Positions 17,978-27,256 are shown, counted from the stretch's first letter. The stretch: 64,000 nt of DNA from an uncultured Lachnospiraceae bacterium (GCA_910580195.1 CAJTWA010000012.1:23329-87328), one strand, 5' to 3'. Numbers and translations: made by a program. Notes: generated by a model from the sequence alone, not told the origin.

Positions 17978-19663
17978 CTAATTTCTGGCCTTTTTGCGGA
18001 ATGTAAACCTGCCGTCCCCCTCCCAGAGATTCGGGTTATACGCCATGTCCCCCTGTTCCCAGACGCTGCCCCATTGCTCTTTTAAATAGGCAAATTCCTT
18101 GGGCTTCATGGCGTAAGCGTTTTGGGAAAATTTCCTGCTGCCTGCTCTTGGCTTTTTGCAAAGCACCTTCTGCTTGCTGTCTGCCACTACTCCATAGCCC
18201 TTACTGCGCATCCTTGCAAAGAAGTCCACCTCCCTTGCCGGGAAGGAAAGCCTTTCGGGAATTTTCCCCGCATCTTCCCATGCTTTCCGCGAAAACAATA
18301 CGAAGCACAAAGGCAGCGTACTGACATTTCCCGGGATAGCCGCCCGGTGGCAGTATCCGCCGAAAATTTCCGGCAGCCCTTCAAAGAGGGGGACGACAGC
18401 CTTCCCCTTGGAAGTGACAGCCATGCCGCTCTGGAGGATTTTCCTGCGCTTAGAGAGGATGCACCCGGAAACAGCGCCTACCCGCCCGTCTTGGAAAAAA
18501 CTTAACAGTTCTTCCAGCCAGCCTGCGCCTTCTGGCTCCATCCCCGCCCCAACCAGCACGATATAGTCCTCTTTTGTCCGGCTGATTTCCTGATTGCTCT
18601 GGTTTGGGGCATAATAGTAGGAAACTGCTGTCCATTTTGATACCTTTGTCAAATCTTTTAGGCATTTCTGCTGTTCTTTGGTTTCCGCAAGCACTGCTAC
18701 AGACATTTTCTTGTTCCTGGCATATTTAATGCGGTAAATGCCTAAATCCTTTGTCAAGCCTACTTTTGCTTCTATGCCCTGCCCTTTCAGGTAATCTTGG
18801 ATTGCCTTTTTCCCATTTTCATAGGCATATAGCTTGGAACCGGGGTCATATGCCGTGGAGGCGGCATGGATGCGCCAATGGTAGAGCACCTTCGGGATAT
18901 GGTAAAAACTTGCGCCCCGGCTCTTGCACCGGAGGATAAATTCATGGTCCTGGGCCCCATCGTAAGCGCCGTCCAAGCCGCCTGCCCTTTCAAGGATTTC
19001 CCGGGAAAACAGGAGGAAATGGCAGATATAGTTGTTCCTCCGCAATAATTCCTCATTGTAATCCGGCTTGAAGCTGGGATCGCAGTAATTGCTGGAATCC
19101 CCTGCCATTTTATCCTCATCGGAATAAATAACGTCCGGCCTTGGGCTTACTTCATTTAATGCTTTTACCATTTCAAAGAGGGCATGTTCCGCCAGCAGGT
19201 CGTCATGGTCCAGCAAAGCCAGATATTCCCCGTGGGCCATCCCAAAGCCTTGGTTGGTATTTTCTGAAATCCCTGCATTTTCTGCAAGGCGCAGGTAACA
19301 GATCCGGCTGTCCTGATATTCCTTTTGCACTTCTTCCACCACACTGCTCCTGCTGGCATCCGCCAAGCACAATTCCCAGTTCCCATACGTCTGGGCCAAC
19401 ACAGAATCCAAAAGCTGCCGGAGAAATACCTGATTTGTTTCGAAGGCTGGCACTACAATGCTGATTAAGGGCTGGTACGGCCACTTTTTTTCCCGCTGTG
19501 CCTGCAATTCCTCCTGCGAAGGGAAATAGCTGCCTTTACATTCCCGGTACCGCCGGTTCCTTGGCTGGGATTGGCACCATTCCCGGAACCTGTAATAAAA
19601 ATCCCGGATTCCATATTGCTTGAGCAACGCCAGCCCCATGCCAGCCTGTGACTTAAAATCCAT
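17978..19663 (-). CDS. Two-part GT2 glycosyltransferase
   Basis: In this 561-residue protein the GT-A domain occupies about 65-300: ISIVVPAFETN, the LLDHDDLL metal site, DVIYSDEDK, and an acceptor region with AQDHEFILRC and a YHWRIH motif, as in large O-antigen and rhamnan synthases. The second half (about 310-561) resembles a degenerate second GT domain (EDYIVLVGAGMEPEGAGWLEEL, then SFPAREVDFFARMRSKGY). Such double modules often add the same sugar twice or alternate linkages. GGAGG precedes the ATG. No membrane helix was seen, so it is probably cytoplasmic. Confidence 0.85.
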   Translation of the reverse strand: MDFKSQAGMGLALLKQYGIRDFYYRFREWCQSQPRNRRYRECKGSYFPSQEELQAQREKKWPYQPLISIVVPAFETNQVFLRQLLDSVLAQTYGNWELCLADASRSSVVEEVQKEYQDSRICYLRLAENAGISENTNQGFGMAHGEYLALLDHDDLLAEHALFEMVKALNEVSPRPDVIYSDEDKMAGDSSNYCDPSFKPDYNEELLRRNNYICHFLLFSREILERAGGLDGAYDGAQDHEFILRCKSRGASFYHIPKVLYHWRIHAASTAYDPGSKLYAYENGKKAIQDYLKGQGIEAKVGLTKDLGIYRIKYARNKKMSVAVLAETKEQQKCLKDLTKVSKWTAVSYYYAPNQSNQEISRTKEDYIVLVGAGMEPEGAGWLEELLSFFQDGRVGAVSGCILSKRRKILQSGMAVTSKGKAVVPLFEGLPEIFGGYCHRAAIPGNVSTLPLCFVLFSRKAWEDAGKIPERLSFPAREVDFFARMRSKGYGVVADSKQKVLCKKPRAGSRKFSQNAYAMKPKEFAYLKEQWGSVWEQGDMAYNPNLWEGDGRFTFRKKARN

Positions 19664-19736
19664 GTCTGCCTCCTTTTCCTTTGCTGATCCAATCCTGCAT
19701 CTTTACTGTTTGGCAATCCCACAGAATACCTATCCT

Positions 19737-21926
19737 TTATCCGCGGATTGGCTTCTTTTGCTTTATCTGCTGGAAAACCAGTTCCCCGCACTTCAAAATA
19801 GAAAGCATTGCCGCAAGGTTAAAAAACGGGTACGCAGAGCTTAAGTACATATAGTTGATTGCTGGGCAATCCTGCAAATGGGTCACTGCTACTCCGGCAA
19901 AAAGTACCAGCAGGCTTAAATATATCCCTGTCACCACCAGCCAAGAATTGAGGGTAATGCAGCTATCCCCGCTGTATGTACTGGCATTTCTGCCCTCTTT
20001 CCCATGAACCTGCAAAAGAATCTCCCTGCCTTCTGTTTTTTCTGCCATTTCAGCAGTTCCGCCCTTGCCGGCCTCCTGCTGCATCCCAGTTCCCGCACAG
20101 GATTCCTGCCCTTGCATGTTTGCTTTGCCTGCCGCGCGCCTTTTCTCTAACCAGCCCCAAAATGCCAGCAAAGTGAACCCAGCATATGCTGCTAACCCAG
20201 CCCAGCTTAGGGCGCTCCCAACGGCATGGTAAATCTGGTACACAGCGTTGCACCGGTTTACAGCATGTTCTGCGGTAACGTGGTACTGCTGTATCTGCCC
20301 ATTGTCAGCAAAGCTGTCTATGGAGCCCAGCACGGCAGTTTCATCTTCTTCCAAAAACCCTTCCTTGGTAAAGCCCGACTTGGCGACCTGCTTTCCCTCT
20401 TGGTAAGCTGCAATGAAAAACTGCGGGGATTCTTCTTCTGCCCCTCCATAATCCCAGCCCAGTTCAAAACGGCAGTTCCCTGCACCCTTTATTCCACTGT
20501 GCTGCCCCTCCACGTCTTTGCTTTCAAGGAATTCTAGTTCCCCGCACTGGTTCCCTGCACTGTCCTCTACATAAGCCTTCAGGTCTTTTAAGTCGTATTG
20601 CGGGAATGTCACCCATCCTGTGCAATAATAATCGGTATCCATGAACCCATGGTAGGATTTCTCATTGGTAAGGGCTTCAAAGCCTTTGCTCCCTTCTAGA
20701 TCTACTGGGCAGACGTCCGACTGCATCTTTGCATGGCTTGCCACATAACGCCAGATTTCCCCTATGGCAGCCAGAAGCTCTTTCCTGTCCTTCCCAGTGG
20801 AAAAGTGGTAGGAATCCAGCATGGAATGTTGCTTTACCTTGATTACGCCTTCCTCAATCCCAGCAGACAGTTCCTGATGCACATTTTTATAAAATTCATT
20901 GGCTGTCTGGCAGTCCTTATAGTACCCTGCCTTGTCAATGCCTCCAATCAGCGCCCATCCAAGCCAGCCATCCTCTACATTCCCATCCCCGGGCTTTGTA
21001 TCATATGCATCATATGCATCCATTTCCGCCTCAATTTCTGCCTGTACCAAAGCAAGGGTAGGGGAAATGCTGCACAGCTTCTGGAATGTTTTTCTGGGAA
21101 GGCTGATGTTCTTTTCAGCGCCTTCCTCATCCAAATTGGTGAGGATTGACATGGTAGGCCCATAGTACGCTACTCCCGCAGCCCCATAAACTTTTGTATT
21201 CACTATATCTACGAAATGTGATGTAAGTATGATTCCCAAAATGGGAAAAGTTACAAATGCCAGCCGCGGGAGGGGGGCAAGTACTTTCCTGTTTTTCAGG
21301 ACTAGAAAGGCCGTAGCCAAGAGCACTGCCACAGTAAACGGCAGAAGCCAGATGGTATCGCTTTTGGTTTCCCACAGAACCCCTAGGCTCCCCGCTGCCA
21401 GCGCCGCCCAGATAAAGCTTCTGTAAAATGGTTTTTTCCCAATGTCAAAATATAAGTTCAGGACACAGCCAAAGACCCAAACCGCCAGCGCCACCGCAAA
21501 GCTATTGCGGTACACCCGCTGCCCTGTCTGGACCGCTGCCATGACCGGGTGGAAAAGCAGCACTGCATAGATTGCGCACAAAGCCCATTTCTGTTTTACA
21601 ATGTGGCTGATGGCATACAGCAAAACCAGGCATCCCCCAATATACAAAAGGTTTGTCGCCATAATATAAGGGAGCTTCAGGCGGCAGAGGGCTGCAAGGT
21701 ACGCAGAGAAGCCAATTTCCTTCATAAAAGTATAACAAGAAAATGGGCCTGTCCATGTTCCCTCAAAAAGGTGCAGCGCCCATTTTACCAACAGCGCATC
21801 GTCACAGGCTGCGCCCACCAATGGGTTAATCGGCAGCCCATGCAGCATCCACAGCCTTGCCAAGGCCATTACAAGGAGCGCCGGCAAAAACCAGCCCACC
21901 TTCCTGATCCCTCGTTTCCCGTCCAT
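19737..21926 (-). CDS. Large polytopic membrane protein, probably GT-C-type glycosyltransferase
   Basis: This protein of 729 residues has about nine membrane helices in the first 290 residues, a hydrophilic extracytoplasmic domain of about 280 residues, and two or more C-terminal helices. An acidic pair (ACDDALLVKWA) follows the first helix, the position where GT-C enzymes (GT39/GT83 type) carry their catalytic Asp. That position and the company of lipid-linked sugar genes suggest a polyprenyl-phosphate-sugar-dependent transferase acting outside the cell; I do not recognise a named family. The ATG at 21926 follows GGGAGG by 8 bases; an earlier in-frame start at 21968 lies in a repeated sequence. 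The GT2 gene directly upstream could supply its lipid-linked donor. Confidence 0.65.
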   Translation of the reverse strand: MDGKRGIRKVGWFLPALLVMALARLWMLHGLPINPLVGAACDDALLVKWALHLFEGTWTGPFSCYTFMKEIGFSAYLAALCRLKLPYIMATNLLYIGGCLVLLYAISHIVKQKWALCAIYAVLLFHPVMAAVQTGQRVYRNSFAVALAVWVFGCVLNLYFDIGKKPFYRSFIWAALAAGSLGVLWETKSDTIWLLPFTVAVLLATAFLVLKNRKVLAPLPRLAFVTFPILGIILTSHFVDIVNTKVYGAAGVAYYGPTMSILTNLDEEGAEKNISLPRKTFQKLCSISPTLALVQAEIEAEMDAYDAYDTKPGDGNVEDGWLGWALIGGIDKAGYYKDCQTANEFYKNVHQELSAGIEEGVIKVKQHSMLDSYHFSTGKDRKELLAAIGEIWRYVASHAKMQSDVCPVDLEGSKGFEALTNEKSYHGFMDTDYYCTGWVTFPQYDLKDLKAYVEDSAGNQCGELEFLESKDVEGQHSGIKGAGNCRFELGWDYGGAEEESPQFFIAAYQEGKQVAKSGFTKEGFLEEDETAVLGSIDSFADNGQIQQYHVTAEHAVNRCNAVYQIYHAVGSALSWAGLAAYAGFTLLAFWGWLEKRRAAGKANMQGQESCAGTGMQQEAGKGGTAEMAEKTEGREILLQVHGKEGRNASTYSGDSCITLNSWLVVTGIYLSLLVLFAGVAVTHLQDCPAINYMYLSSAYPFFNLAAMLSILKCGELVFQQIKQKKPIRG

Positions 21927-21940
21927 TTTTGCTTCCTCCC

Positions 21941-22022
21941 TATTTATGCCTGATATGCAGGATTCCAATATACCGCTTCCATCCCTACCATAATCCTATT
22001 TATGCCTGATATGCAGGATTCC
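21941..22022. repeat. Duplicated 3' end of the DPM1-like gene (26-bp direct repeat, 56-bp period)
   Basis: TATTTATGCCTGATATGCAG plus GATTCC occurs at 21941-21966 and again at 21997-22022. The second copy is the authentic end of the glycosyltransferase gene (codons for GILHIRHK and the stop). Similarity continues more weakly beyond the core with a short deletion. The extra copy lies after the stop codon, between it and the next gene. Confidence 0.8.
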
Positions 22023-23150
22023 GATGAAAAAACTTCCAAATACCACTTCTATCCCAACTACAATCAGCAGCATGGCAGGAATGGTAATCCGCATCATGCT
22101 TTCCGGGGAGAGGCCGCCAAAGCCTGTCCTTCCCCAGATACAGAAGGCTACAATAGTCACTGCAATGCCTGCAAGGAACAGGAAGATGCCAAGGAGCACG
22201 CCTTTTTCCGTAGAAGTTTCTTCCAGCCACTTGTCCAGTTTGCTTTCCGTGGGGATAAAGCCAGTCACGCTTGCATAGGAACGGACAAACAGGGAAAACA
22301 TTACTAGGTTAAACCCTACCATCATAGCGGCCGCTGCATACATCAGGGTATGGACGCCAAGGCCCACAGACCCAATCTGGATATTCCCCAAGCTTAAAAC
22401 AACCGTCAGGGCCAGCCCCAAGAAAAACAGTATCAGGCCCGGGTACATAAACAGCCAGTTAGGGCTGTGCATCAACAGGAATTTCAGGTGCCGCCAGCCG
22501 TCAGACCAGCTCCTTAAGTGGGGTGCATGGGAACGGCCGTCCTTTTTCAAGGTAGTGGGGACTTCTGCAATTTTCAAGTGGTTTAAGGTGGCTTTTACTA
22601 CCATTTCGCTGGCATATTCCATGCCGGTTGTTACAAGGCCCAGTTTTAAGATGGACTCCCGGTTATAGCCCCTAAGGCCGCAGTGGTAATCCCCGATTTT
22701 GCAGGGGAAAAACAGCCGCGCGATAAAAGAGAGCACCGGGTTGCCCAGATACCGGTGGAGGGGCGGCATAGCCCCCGGCTCAATCCCCCCTTTGAAACGG
22801 TTGCCCATCACCAAATCATAGCCTTCCCGCAGCTTTTCCACAAAGGGCGCAAGATGCAGGAAATCATAGCTGTCATCTGCGTCCCCCATAATCACATACT
22901 TCCCACGGGCTCCGTTGCAGCCGCCGATTAGGGCTGCCCCATAGCCTTTCTCCGGTACATTTACGACCCTTGCCCCGTGTTCCTCGGCAATCTTCTGGGA
23001 ACCGTCGGTGCTGCCGTTGTCTGCAACCACAATTTCCCCGCGGACGCCGCTTTCCTCTAGGTACGTTTTCGCTTTGTTGATGCAGACGGCTAACGTTTCC
23101 GCTTCATTCAGGCAGGGCATCAGTATCGTAAGCTCGTACTGTTCGTTCAT
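21996..23150 (-). CDS. DPM1-like GT2 glycosyltransferase with C-terminal membrane helices
   Basis: The GT-A domain of this 384-residue protein (LTILMPCLNEAETL, VADNGSTDGS, GDADDSYDF) is followed by four hydrophobic segments (about 245-375). This is the layout of polyprenyl-phosphate glucosyl/mannosyltransferases such as GtrB and dolichol-P-glucose synthases. CKIGDYHCGLRGYNRE matches the conserved DxxCGLRG motif after the catalytic site. It probably loads a sugar onto undecaprenyl phosphate for use outside the cell by the large membrane protein that follows. AAGGAG lies before the ATG, and the gap to the upstream glycosyltransferase gene is 11 bp. Confidence 0.88.
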   Translation of the reverse strand: MNEQYELTILMPCLNEAETLAVCINKAKTYLEESGVRGEIVVADNGSTDGSQKIAEEHGARVVNVPEKGYGAALIGGCNGARGKYVIMGDADDSYDFLHLAPFVEKLREGYDLVMGNRFKGGIEPGAMPPLHRYLGNPVLSFIARLFFPCKIGDYHCGLRGYNRESILKLGLVTTGMEYASEMVVKATLNHLKIAEVPTTLKKDGRSHAPHLRSWSDGWRHLKFLLMHSPNWLFMYPGLILFFLGLALTVVLSLGNIQIGSVGLGVHTLMYAAAAMMVGFNLVMFSLFVRSYASVTGFIPTESKLDKWLEETSTEKGVLLGIFLFLAGIAVTIVAFCIWGRTGFGGLSPESMMRITIPAMLLIVVGIEVVFGSFFIGILHIRHK

Positions 23151-23161
23151 TTGTTTTCTCC

Positions 23162-23968
23162 TTATTGTTCCATGGCGTTAGACTCTTCCCCTTTGATGTA
23201 AAACCGCATCAGGAGGGCCACAAACCATTTGGGCCAGAATTTCAGGAACATTTCATAATCTTCCTTGGCCCGGATATTTCCATTGTTGATGGTGGCAGAG
23301 GTTTCGGACCCCACATGGATTCTATGGAAAGCCAAGGGGGCTTTTTCATAGACGAATTCCCCCTTTTGTTTCGAAATCATCTCCCACGCCTGCCAGTCAA
23401 TATTGCTCTTAAAGCCCGGGACAAACAGGGTGGCCGGCAGGTGTCCCTTTATGTAAGTGACAGAGGGGCAGGAAATAGGATTCCCCAAAGAGAGAATCCT
23501 CCTGCGCACAAAACGGCTCCCATGGAAGGCCTTGGCCCGCAATGGCAGCAGCATCAGCCGCTTTACCTTCAGCAAGCGGTTCGTGGCAACCTCCCGCCCA
23601 TCCCGCAGTTCATGGTAATCGGTAAAATAAATCAGGGGGTGCTTGGACTGGCTTACGCTTTTTAACATCCGCTCTACATATTCTGGGCGGTATTTGTCGT
23701 CCTGATGGGCCAAAGTCACCAGCTTTGTCTTGCTATGGTGGTATGCAAAGTTCCAGTCATTGGCAATCCCCGCCGGCCCATGGTTGATATACAGGGGTAT
23801 CCCGTATTCCTCCGCCAGCCCCCGGATGTGCTGGTTCTCCGTGGAAGATGCCATAATAATCTTGGTCTTTATGGTCTGCCCTATCAGAGATTCTATACAT
23901 TCCCGCAGAAAGGGGCTTTCCCCATAGGCGCAAATTGCAAATGTATGGTCTTTCGCTGAATATTCCAT
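23162..23968 (-). CDS. GT2 family glycosyltransferase
   Basis: The product (268 residues) keeps the FAICAYGESPFLRECIESLIGQ opening only in shortened GT-A form but has the metal site LVTLAHQDDKYRPEYVE, in which HQDD replaces the usual DXD triplet region. An IDWQAWEMISKQ acceptor segment follows. It has no membrane helix. The ATG at 23968 (MEYSAKD) is preferred to a GTG ten codons upstream because AGGAAGG precedes it. It is co-directional and close to the DPM1-like gene. The sugar is unknown. Confidence 0.8.
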   Translation of the reverse strand: MEYSAKDHTFAICAYGESPFLRECIESLIGQTIKTKIIMASSTENQHIRGLAEEYGIPLYINHGPAGIANDWNFAYHHSKTKLVTLAHQDDKYRPEYVERMLKSVSQSKHPLIYFTDYHELRDGREVATNRLLKVKRLMLLPLRAKAFHGSRFVRRRILSLGNPISCPSVTYIKGHLPATLFVPGFKSNIDWQAWEMISKQKGEFVYEKAPLAFHRIHVGSETSATINNGNIRAKEDYEMFLKFWPKWFVALLMRFYIKGEESNAMEQ

Positions 23969-24011
23969 GTCCTTGCCTTCCTGTCCCTCCTGATGCACAG
24001 CCGCTTTAGCC

Positions 24012-24048
24012 TAGTGTACTGCCTGAATATCATGCAGGCAGTACACTA
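24012..24048. repeat. 37-bp perfect inverted repeat between rfbB and a glycosyltransferase
   Basis: The 14-bp arms TAGTGTACTGCCTG and its complement surround a 9-nt loop, with no T run on either side, so it is not a typical terminator. The outer sequence CTAGTGTACTG differs by one base from the terminus of the 166-bp element at 4569 (CTAGTGTGCTG), so it may be a minimal relic of the same family. Confidence 0.6.
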
Positions 24049-24112
24049 TCTGGCGCTGGCTTTCTAAATATACTTTCCAACTGCACAAACATAATATCCC
24101 TTGTTACGGTTC

Positions 24113-25189
24113 CTACTTGTACATTTCCTCGTAATATTTCTGGTAATCTCCGCTGGTTACATTTTTCATCCATTCCTCATGTTCAAAGAACCATGCGATG
24201 GTTTTTTTAATGCCTTCCTTGAACATGGTTTCCGGCTCCCAGCCGATTTCCGCCTTGATTTTATCCGGCGCAATGGCATACCTTCTGTCATGGCCTTTCC
24301 GGTCCTCCACATAGGTAATCAAATCTTCGCTGACAAGCGCCCGCCTTGGGTCGCCTTCCGGCAGCATTTCCTGCAAGGTTTCCAGAATGATATGGATAAT
24401 CTCAATATTCTGCTTCTCGTTGTGGCCGCCGATATTGTAGGTTTCCCCTAATTTCCCTTGCTCCTGCACCATATCGATGCCTTTTGCATGGTCGTCCACA
24501 TACAGCCAGTCGCGGACATTTTTCCCATCCCCGTATACAGGGAGCTTCTTGCCCTGCAATGCATTGTTGATAATCAGGGGGATCAACTTTTCCGGGAACT
24601 GGTAGGGGCCGTAATTGTTGGAGCAGTTGGTGATATTTGCTGGGAATTTATAGGTATCAATGTATGCCTTCACCAGAAAATCCGAGCTGGCCTTGCTTGC
24701 AGAATAAGGGCTGTGGGGATCGTACGGGGTGGTTTCATAAAAGTACCCGCCGTCCTCTTCCAAGGAGCCGTACACCTCGTCCGTAGATACATGGAGGAAC
24801 TTCTTCCCTTCCTTGAAGCTGCCGTCCTCCTGCTCCCAAGATTCTTTGGCGCAATTGAGCATAACCGCAGTCCCCAGCACGTTGGTCTGGACAAATACCT
24901 CCGGCGCCTTAATGCTCCGGTCCACATGGCTCTCTGCTGCAAAATGCACGACCCGGTCAATGTCATTTTCCTCAAAAATCTTGCGGATGGCGTCCTTATC
25001 GCAGATATCTGCTTTTACAAAGGTATAATTCTCCCGCCCCTCCACGTCTTTTAAGTTCTCCAAGTTCCCTGCATAGGTCAGCTTGTCCACATTGATAATC
25101 CTGATTTCATCCCCATATTTGCGGAACATGTAGTGGATATAGTTCGAGCCGATAAACCCTGCACCGCCTGTTACCAGATAAGTCCTCAT
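24113..25189 (-). CDS. rfbB: dTDP-glucose 4,6-dehydratase
   Basis: This 358-residue short-chain dehydrogenase is of the RmlB type and makes dTDP-4-keto-6-deoxyglucose, the second step of dTDP-L-rhamnose synthesis. The NAD site GGAGFIGSNYIHY, the AAESHVDRSI motif, STDEVYG, and the catalytic YSASKASSD with Tyr and Lys are all present, as is NCSNNYGPYQFPEKLIPL. The length is standard. AAAGGAG precedes the ATG. rfbD is upstream in the same direction (129-bp gap). Confidence 0.96.
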   Translation of the reverse strand: MRTYLVTGGAGFIGSNYIHYMFRKYGDEIRIINVDKLTYAGNLENLKDVEGRENYTFVKADICDKDAIRKIFEENDIDRVVHFAAESHVDRSIKAPEVFVQTNVLGTAVMLNCAKESWEQEDGSFKEGKKFLHVSTDEVYGSLEEDGGYFYETTPYDPHSPYSASKASSDFLVKAYIDTYKFPANITNCSNNYGPYQFPEKLIPLIINNALQGKKLPVYGDGKNVRDWLYVDDHAKGIDMVQEQGKLGETYNIGGHNEKQNIEIIHIILETLQEMLPEGDPRRALVSEDLITYVEDRKGHDRRYAIAPDKIKAEIGWEPETMFKEGIKKTIAWFFEHEEWMKNVTSGDYQKYYEEMYK

Positions 25190-25318
25190 AAATCAATTTC
25201 TCCTTTTCAAATTTACATCACATTCAGCTTATATTATATAATTGGATTGTTGCAGCCAGCATATCATAGCTGGCACAAGCTCTGCCTAGCCAGCCAAGGA
25301 AACGCCTGCTTACTGCTG

Positions 25319-26188
25319 CTATATGGTATCCATATACTTCCTTAAAGCGTCATGCCAGTCTGCCATTTTAAAATTGCTGGTTAATTTTATCATATAGTTT
25401 TCCAGAATTGAGTATGCTGGGCGTTTTGCTTGGTTGGGGTTGTCCCTGCAGTATTCTTCCGTGGTGACGGGTTCTACAACCGTGGGTTTCCCAGCCATCT
25501 TAAAAATCTCCTTGGCAAACTCTGCCCAGCTGCAGCTCCCTTCGCAGGTAGCGTGGAACAGCCCGTAATTTTCCGTAGGCTCCAAGTAATGGATCATTTT
25601 TGCCAATTCCTCCGCACTTGTAGGGCTGCCTAGCTGGTCGTTTACCACCCGTACCTTGTCATGGTTTTCTGACAGCCGCAGCATGGTCTTGACAAAATTC
25701 TTCCCATCCCCATACAGCCATGCGGTACGCAGGATAAAATAACAGTCCGCAAAATCTTTTACAAAGTGTTCCCCTTCCAGCTTCGTTTTCCCATAAGCGC
25801 TGTTGGGGCCTGTGGCGTCAAATTCCGTATAAGGCCTTGTCCCATTCCCGTCGAATACATAGTCCGTGGACACATGGACCAGCTTTGCCTTCACTTCCCG
25901 GGATGCAATGGCTAAGTTCCTTGCCCCTATGGCATTAATCTGGTATGCCTTGTCCCACTGCTGCTCGCACAGGTCTACCGCCGTGTGGGCTGCGCAGTTG
26001 ATAACCACATCCGGCTTTGTTTCCCGTGCCAGCGCCATCACAGCGTCAATGCTTGTGATGTCAAGGGCGGTTACGCCTTCCCCCGCCTGCACGTCCGTGT
26101 TGATAAATTCCACTTCTCCTTTCGCGTACTCCTTGTTGATTGCCCTGCCAAGCTGCCCGCCGCAGCCTGTAACTAGTATTTTTTTCAT
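25319..26188 (-). CDS. rfbD: dTDP-4-dehydrorhamnose reductase
   Basis: The product (289 residues) is the RmlD NAD(P)H-dependent reductase that completes dTDP-L-rhamnose. Seen are the GCGGQLG nucleotide-binding loop, VINCAAHTAVDLCE, STDYVFDG, the YGKTKLEGE catalytic Tyr-Lys pair and ILRTAWLYG. The ATG at 26188 follows GGAGG by 5 bases; a TTG four codons earlier lies inside that ribosome site and is rejected. The leader is made of a 76-bp repeat, two full copies and a partial one, each carrying a GGAGGA ribosome-site-like motif. Confidence 0.95.
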   Translation of the reverse strand: MKKILVTGCGGQLGRAINKEYAKGEVEFINTDVQAGEGVTALDITSIDAVMALARETKPDVVINCAAHTAVDLCEQQWDKAYQINAIGARNLAIASREVKAKLVHVSTDYVFDGNGTRPYTEFDATGPNSAYGKTKLEGEHFVKDFADCYFILRTAWLYGDGKNFVKTMLRLSENHDKVRVVNDQLGSPTSAEELAKMIHYLEPTENYGLFHATCEGSCSWAEFAKEIFKMAGKPTVVEPVTTEEYCRDNPNQAKRPAYSILENYMIKLTSNFKMADWHDALRKYMDTI

Positions 26189-26193
26189 GGTTT

Positions 26194-26362
26194 CCTCCAA
26201 ATTTATAGCATATTATTCTTTGTTCCTGCTTAGTAAAAGTTTATCTTCCATTCTGCCAGAAGATGCTCTCCTCCAAATTTACAGCATATTATTCTTTGTC
26301 CCTGCTCACTAAAAGCCTATCTTCCTTCTGTTCAGAAGATGTCCTCCTCCAATTTATAGCAT
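26194..26362. repeat. 76-bp tandem repeat carrying a Shine-Dalgarno motif, upstream of rfbD
   Basis: CCTCCAAATTTA begins at 26194 and 26270, and a shortened copy (CCTCCAATTTA) begins at 26346. Between them ATAGCATATTATTCTTTG and CAGAAGATG recur with few changes. On the minus strand each unit carries TTTGGAGGA, and the third copy overlaps the stop codon of the upstream glycosyltransferase (CTATAAATTGGAGG). The unit thus appears to be a copied junction between one gene's stop and the next gene's ribosome site. Confidence 0.75.
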
Positions 26363-27256
26363 TTTTCCAATCAGGAATAATATTCTCATTATAAGTTCAT
26401 CTAATACGCTCTGCCGGTAGATTTTTCGGTTCCAGACAACCTTAATCCTGCCCGGTATGGTTTCCGCCGCCAAAACCTTTGCCACAAGGGCGTCTTTTTC
26501 CCTGTCCCCGTGGTACAGCTTGGAAAAGTCGGCAAGCTGGCCCTTTAGCTTTCCTTTATTATTTTTTAAATAGGCAGCCTTGGACTGGACTGCACCCCAA
26601 AAGCCGCCTTTGGCGCCTACTACATTTTTCCCATGCTGGCGGTATAGGATATAGGCGCGCCTGTCGAAGATAACCTTCCCCGTATAGGCAGCCGCCAAAT
26701 AAGCCCACCAGTCATGGAGGATGGCGTGTTCCGGCACTTTTGCTGCCAGTATTTTTGCCAGTTCCCGGTTCATGACGGCCGTGCACCCTGTGCAGATACA
26801 TTCCACCACAGCATTCCCAAAACCGGGACGCCGCTGTGCCTTGTCCTGTTTTTTCAGCCGGCGAAGCTGCCGGTCCACCAGAATCTTGTTGCTGCAGTAC
26901 AGGGCTGGCCCCGTTTCTTTTTTCAGGCGGCGGACCGCAACTTCTATTTTCTTTTCCAGCCAGACGTCGTCTTGGTCGCAAAATGCAACATAATCTGCAT
27001 CGGACTTTTGCAGCAAGTCAAAAAAACTGTTGGCTACGCCTACGTTTTTGCCTGCATAATATGTGATTTGGCTGTATTTTTGGCTGTAATCTTCCAATAT
27101 CTGCTGGGTATTGTCCCTAGAACCATCATCCCGGACTAAAATCTCCAGATTTTTCCACGTCTGGCCCAACAGGCTGTCCAACTGTTCTGCCAAGTATTGC
27201 TCCCCTTGGTAGGTGGACAGCAATACCTGTACCTTTTCCTGTCCCATTGTTCCCAT
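26354..27256 (-). CDS. GT2 family glycosyltransferase (rhamnosyltransferase-like)
   Basis: This 300-residue enzyme has VQVLLSTYQGEQYLAEQLDS, RDDGSRDNT, the CDQDDVWLEKK site, CTGCTAVMNREL and a HDWWAYLAAA acceptor motif. It is a paralogue of the plus-strand enzyme at 17003 (same CDQDD site, same ILFLIGK C-terminus). The ATG at 27256 is chosen because AGGA lies 7 bases upstream; ATGs at 27247 and further upstream are possible, so the first residues are uncertain. It is the first gene of the rhamnose/glycosyltransferase run. Confidence 0.85.
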   Translation of the reverse strand: MGTMGQEKVQVLLSTYQGEQYLAEQLDSLLGQTWKNLEILVRDDGSRDNTQQILEDYSQKYSQITYYAGKNVGVANSFFDLLQKSDADYVAFCDQDDVWLEKKIEVAVRRLKKETGPALYCSNKILVDRQLRRLKKQDKAQRRPGFGNAVVECICTGCTAVMNRELAKILAAKVPEHAILHDWWAYLAAAYTGKVIFDRRAYILYRQHGKNVVGAKGGFWGAVQSKAAYLKNNKGKLKGQLADFSKLYHGDREKDALVAKVLAAETIPGRIKVVWNRKIYRQSVLDELIMRILFLIGKML

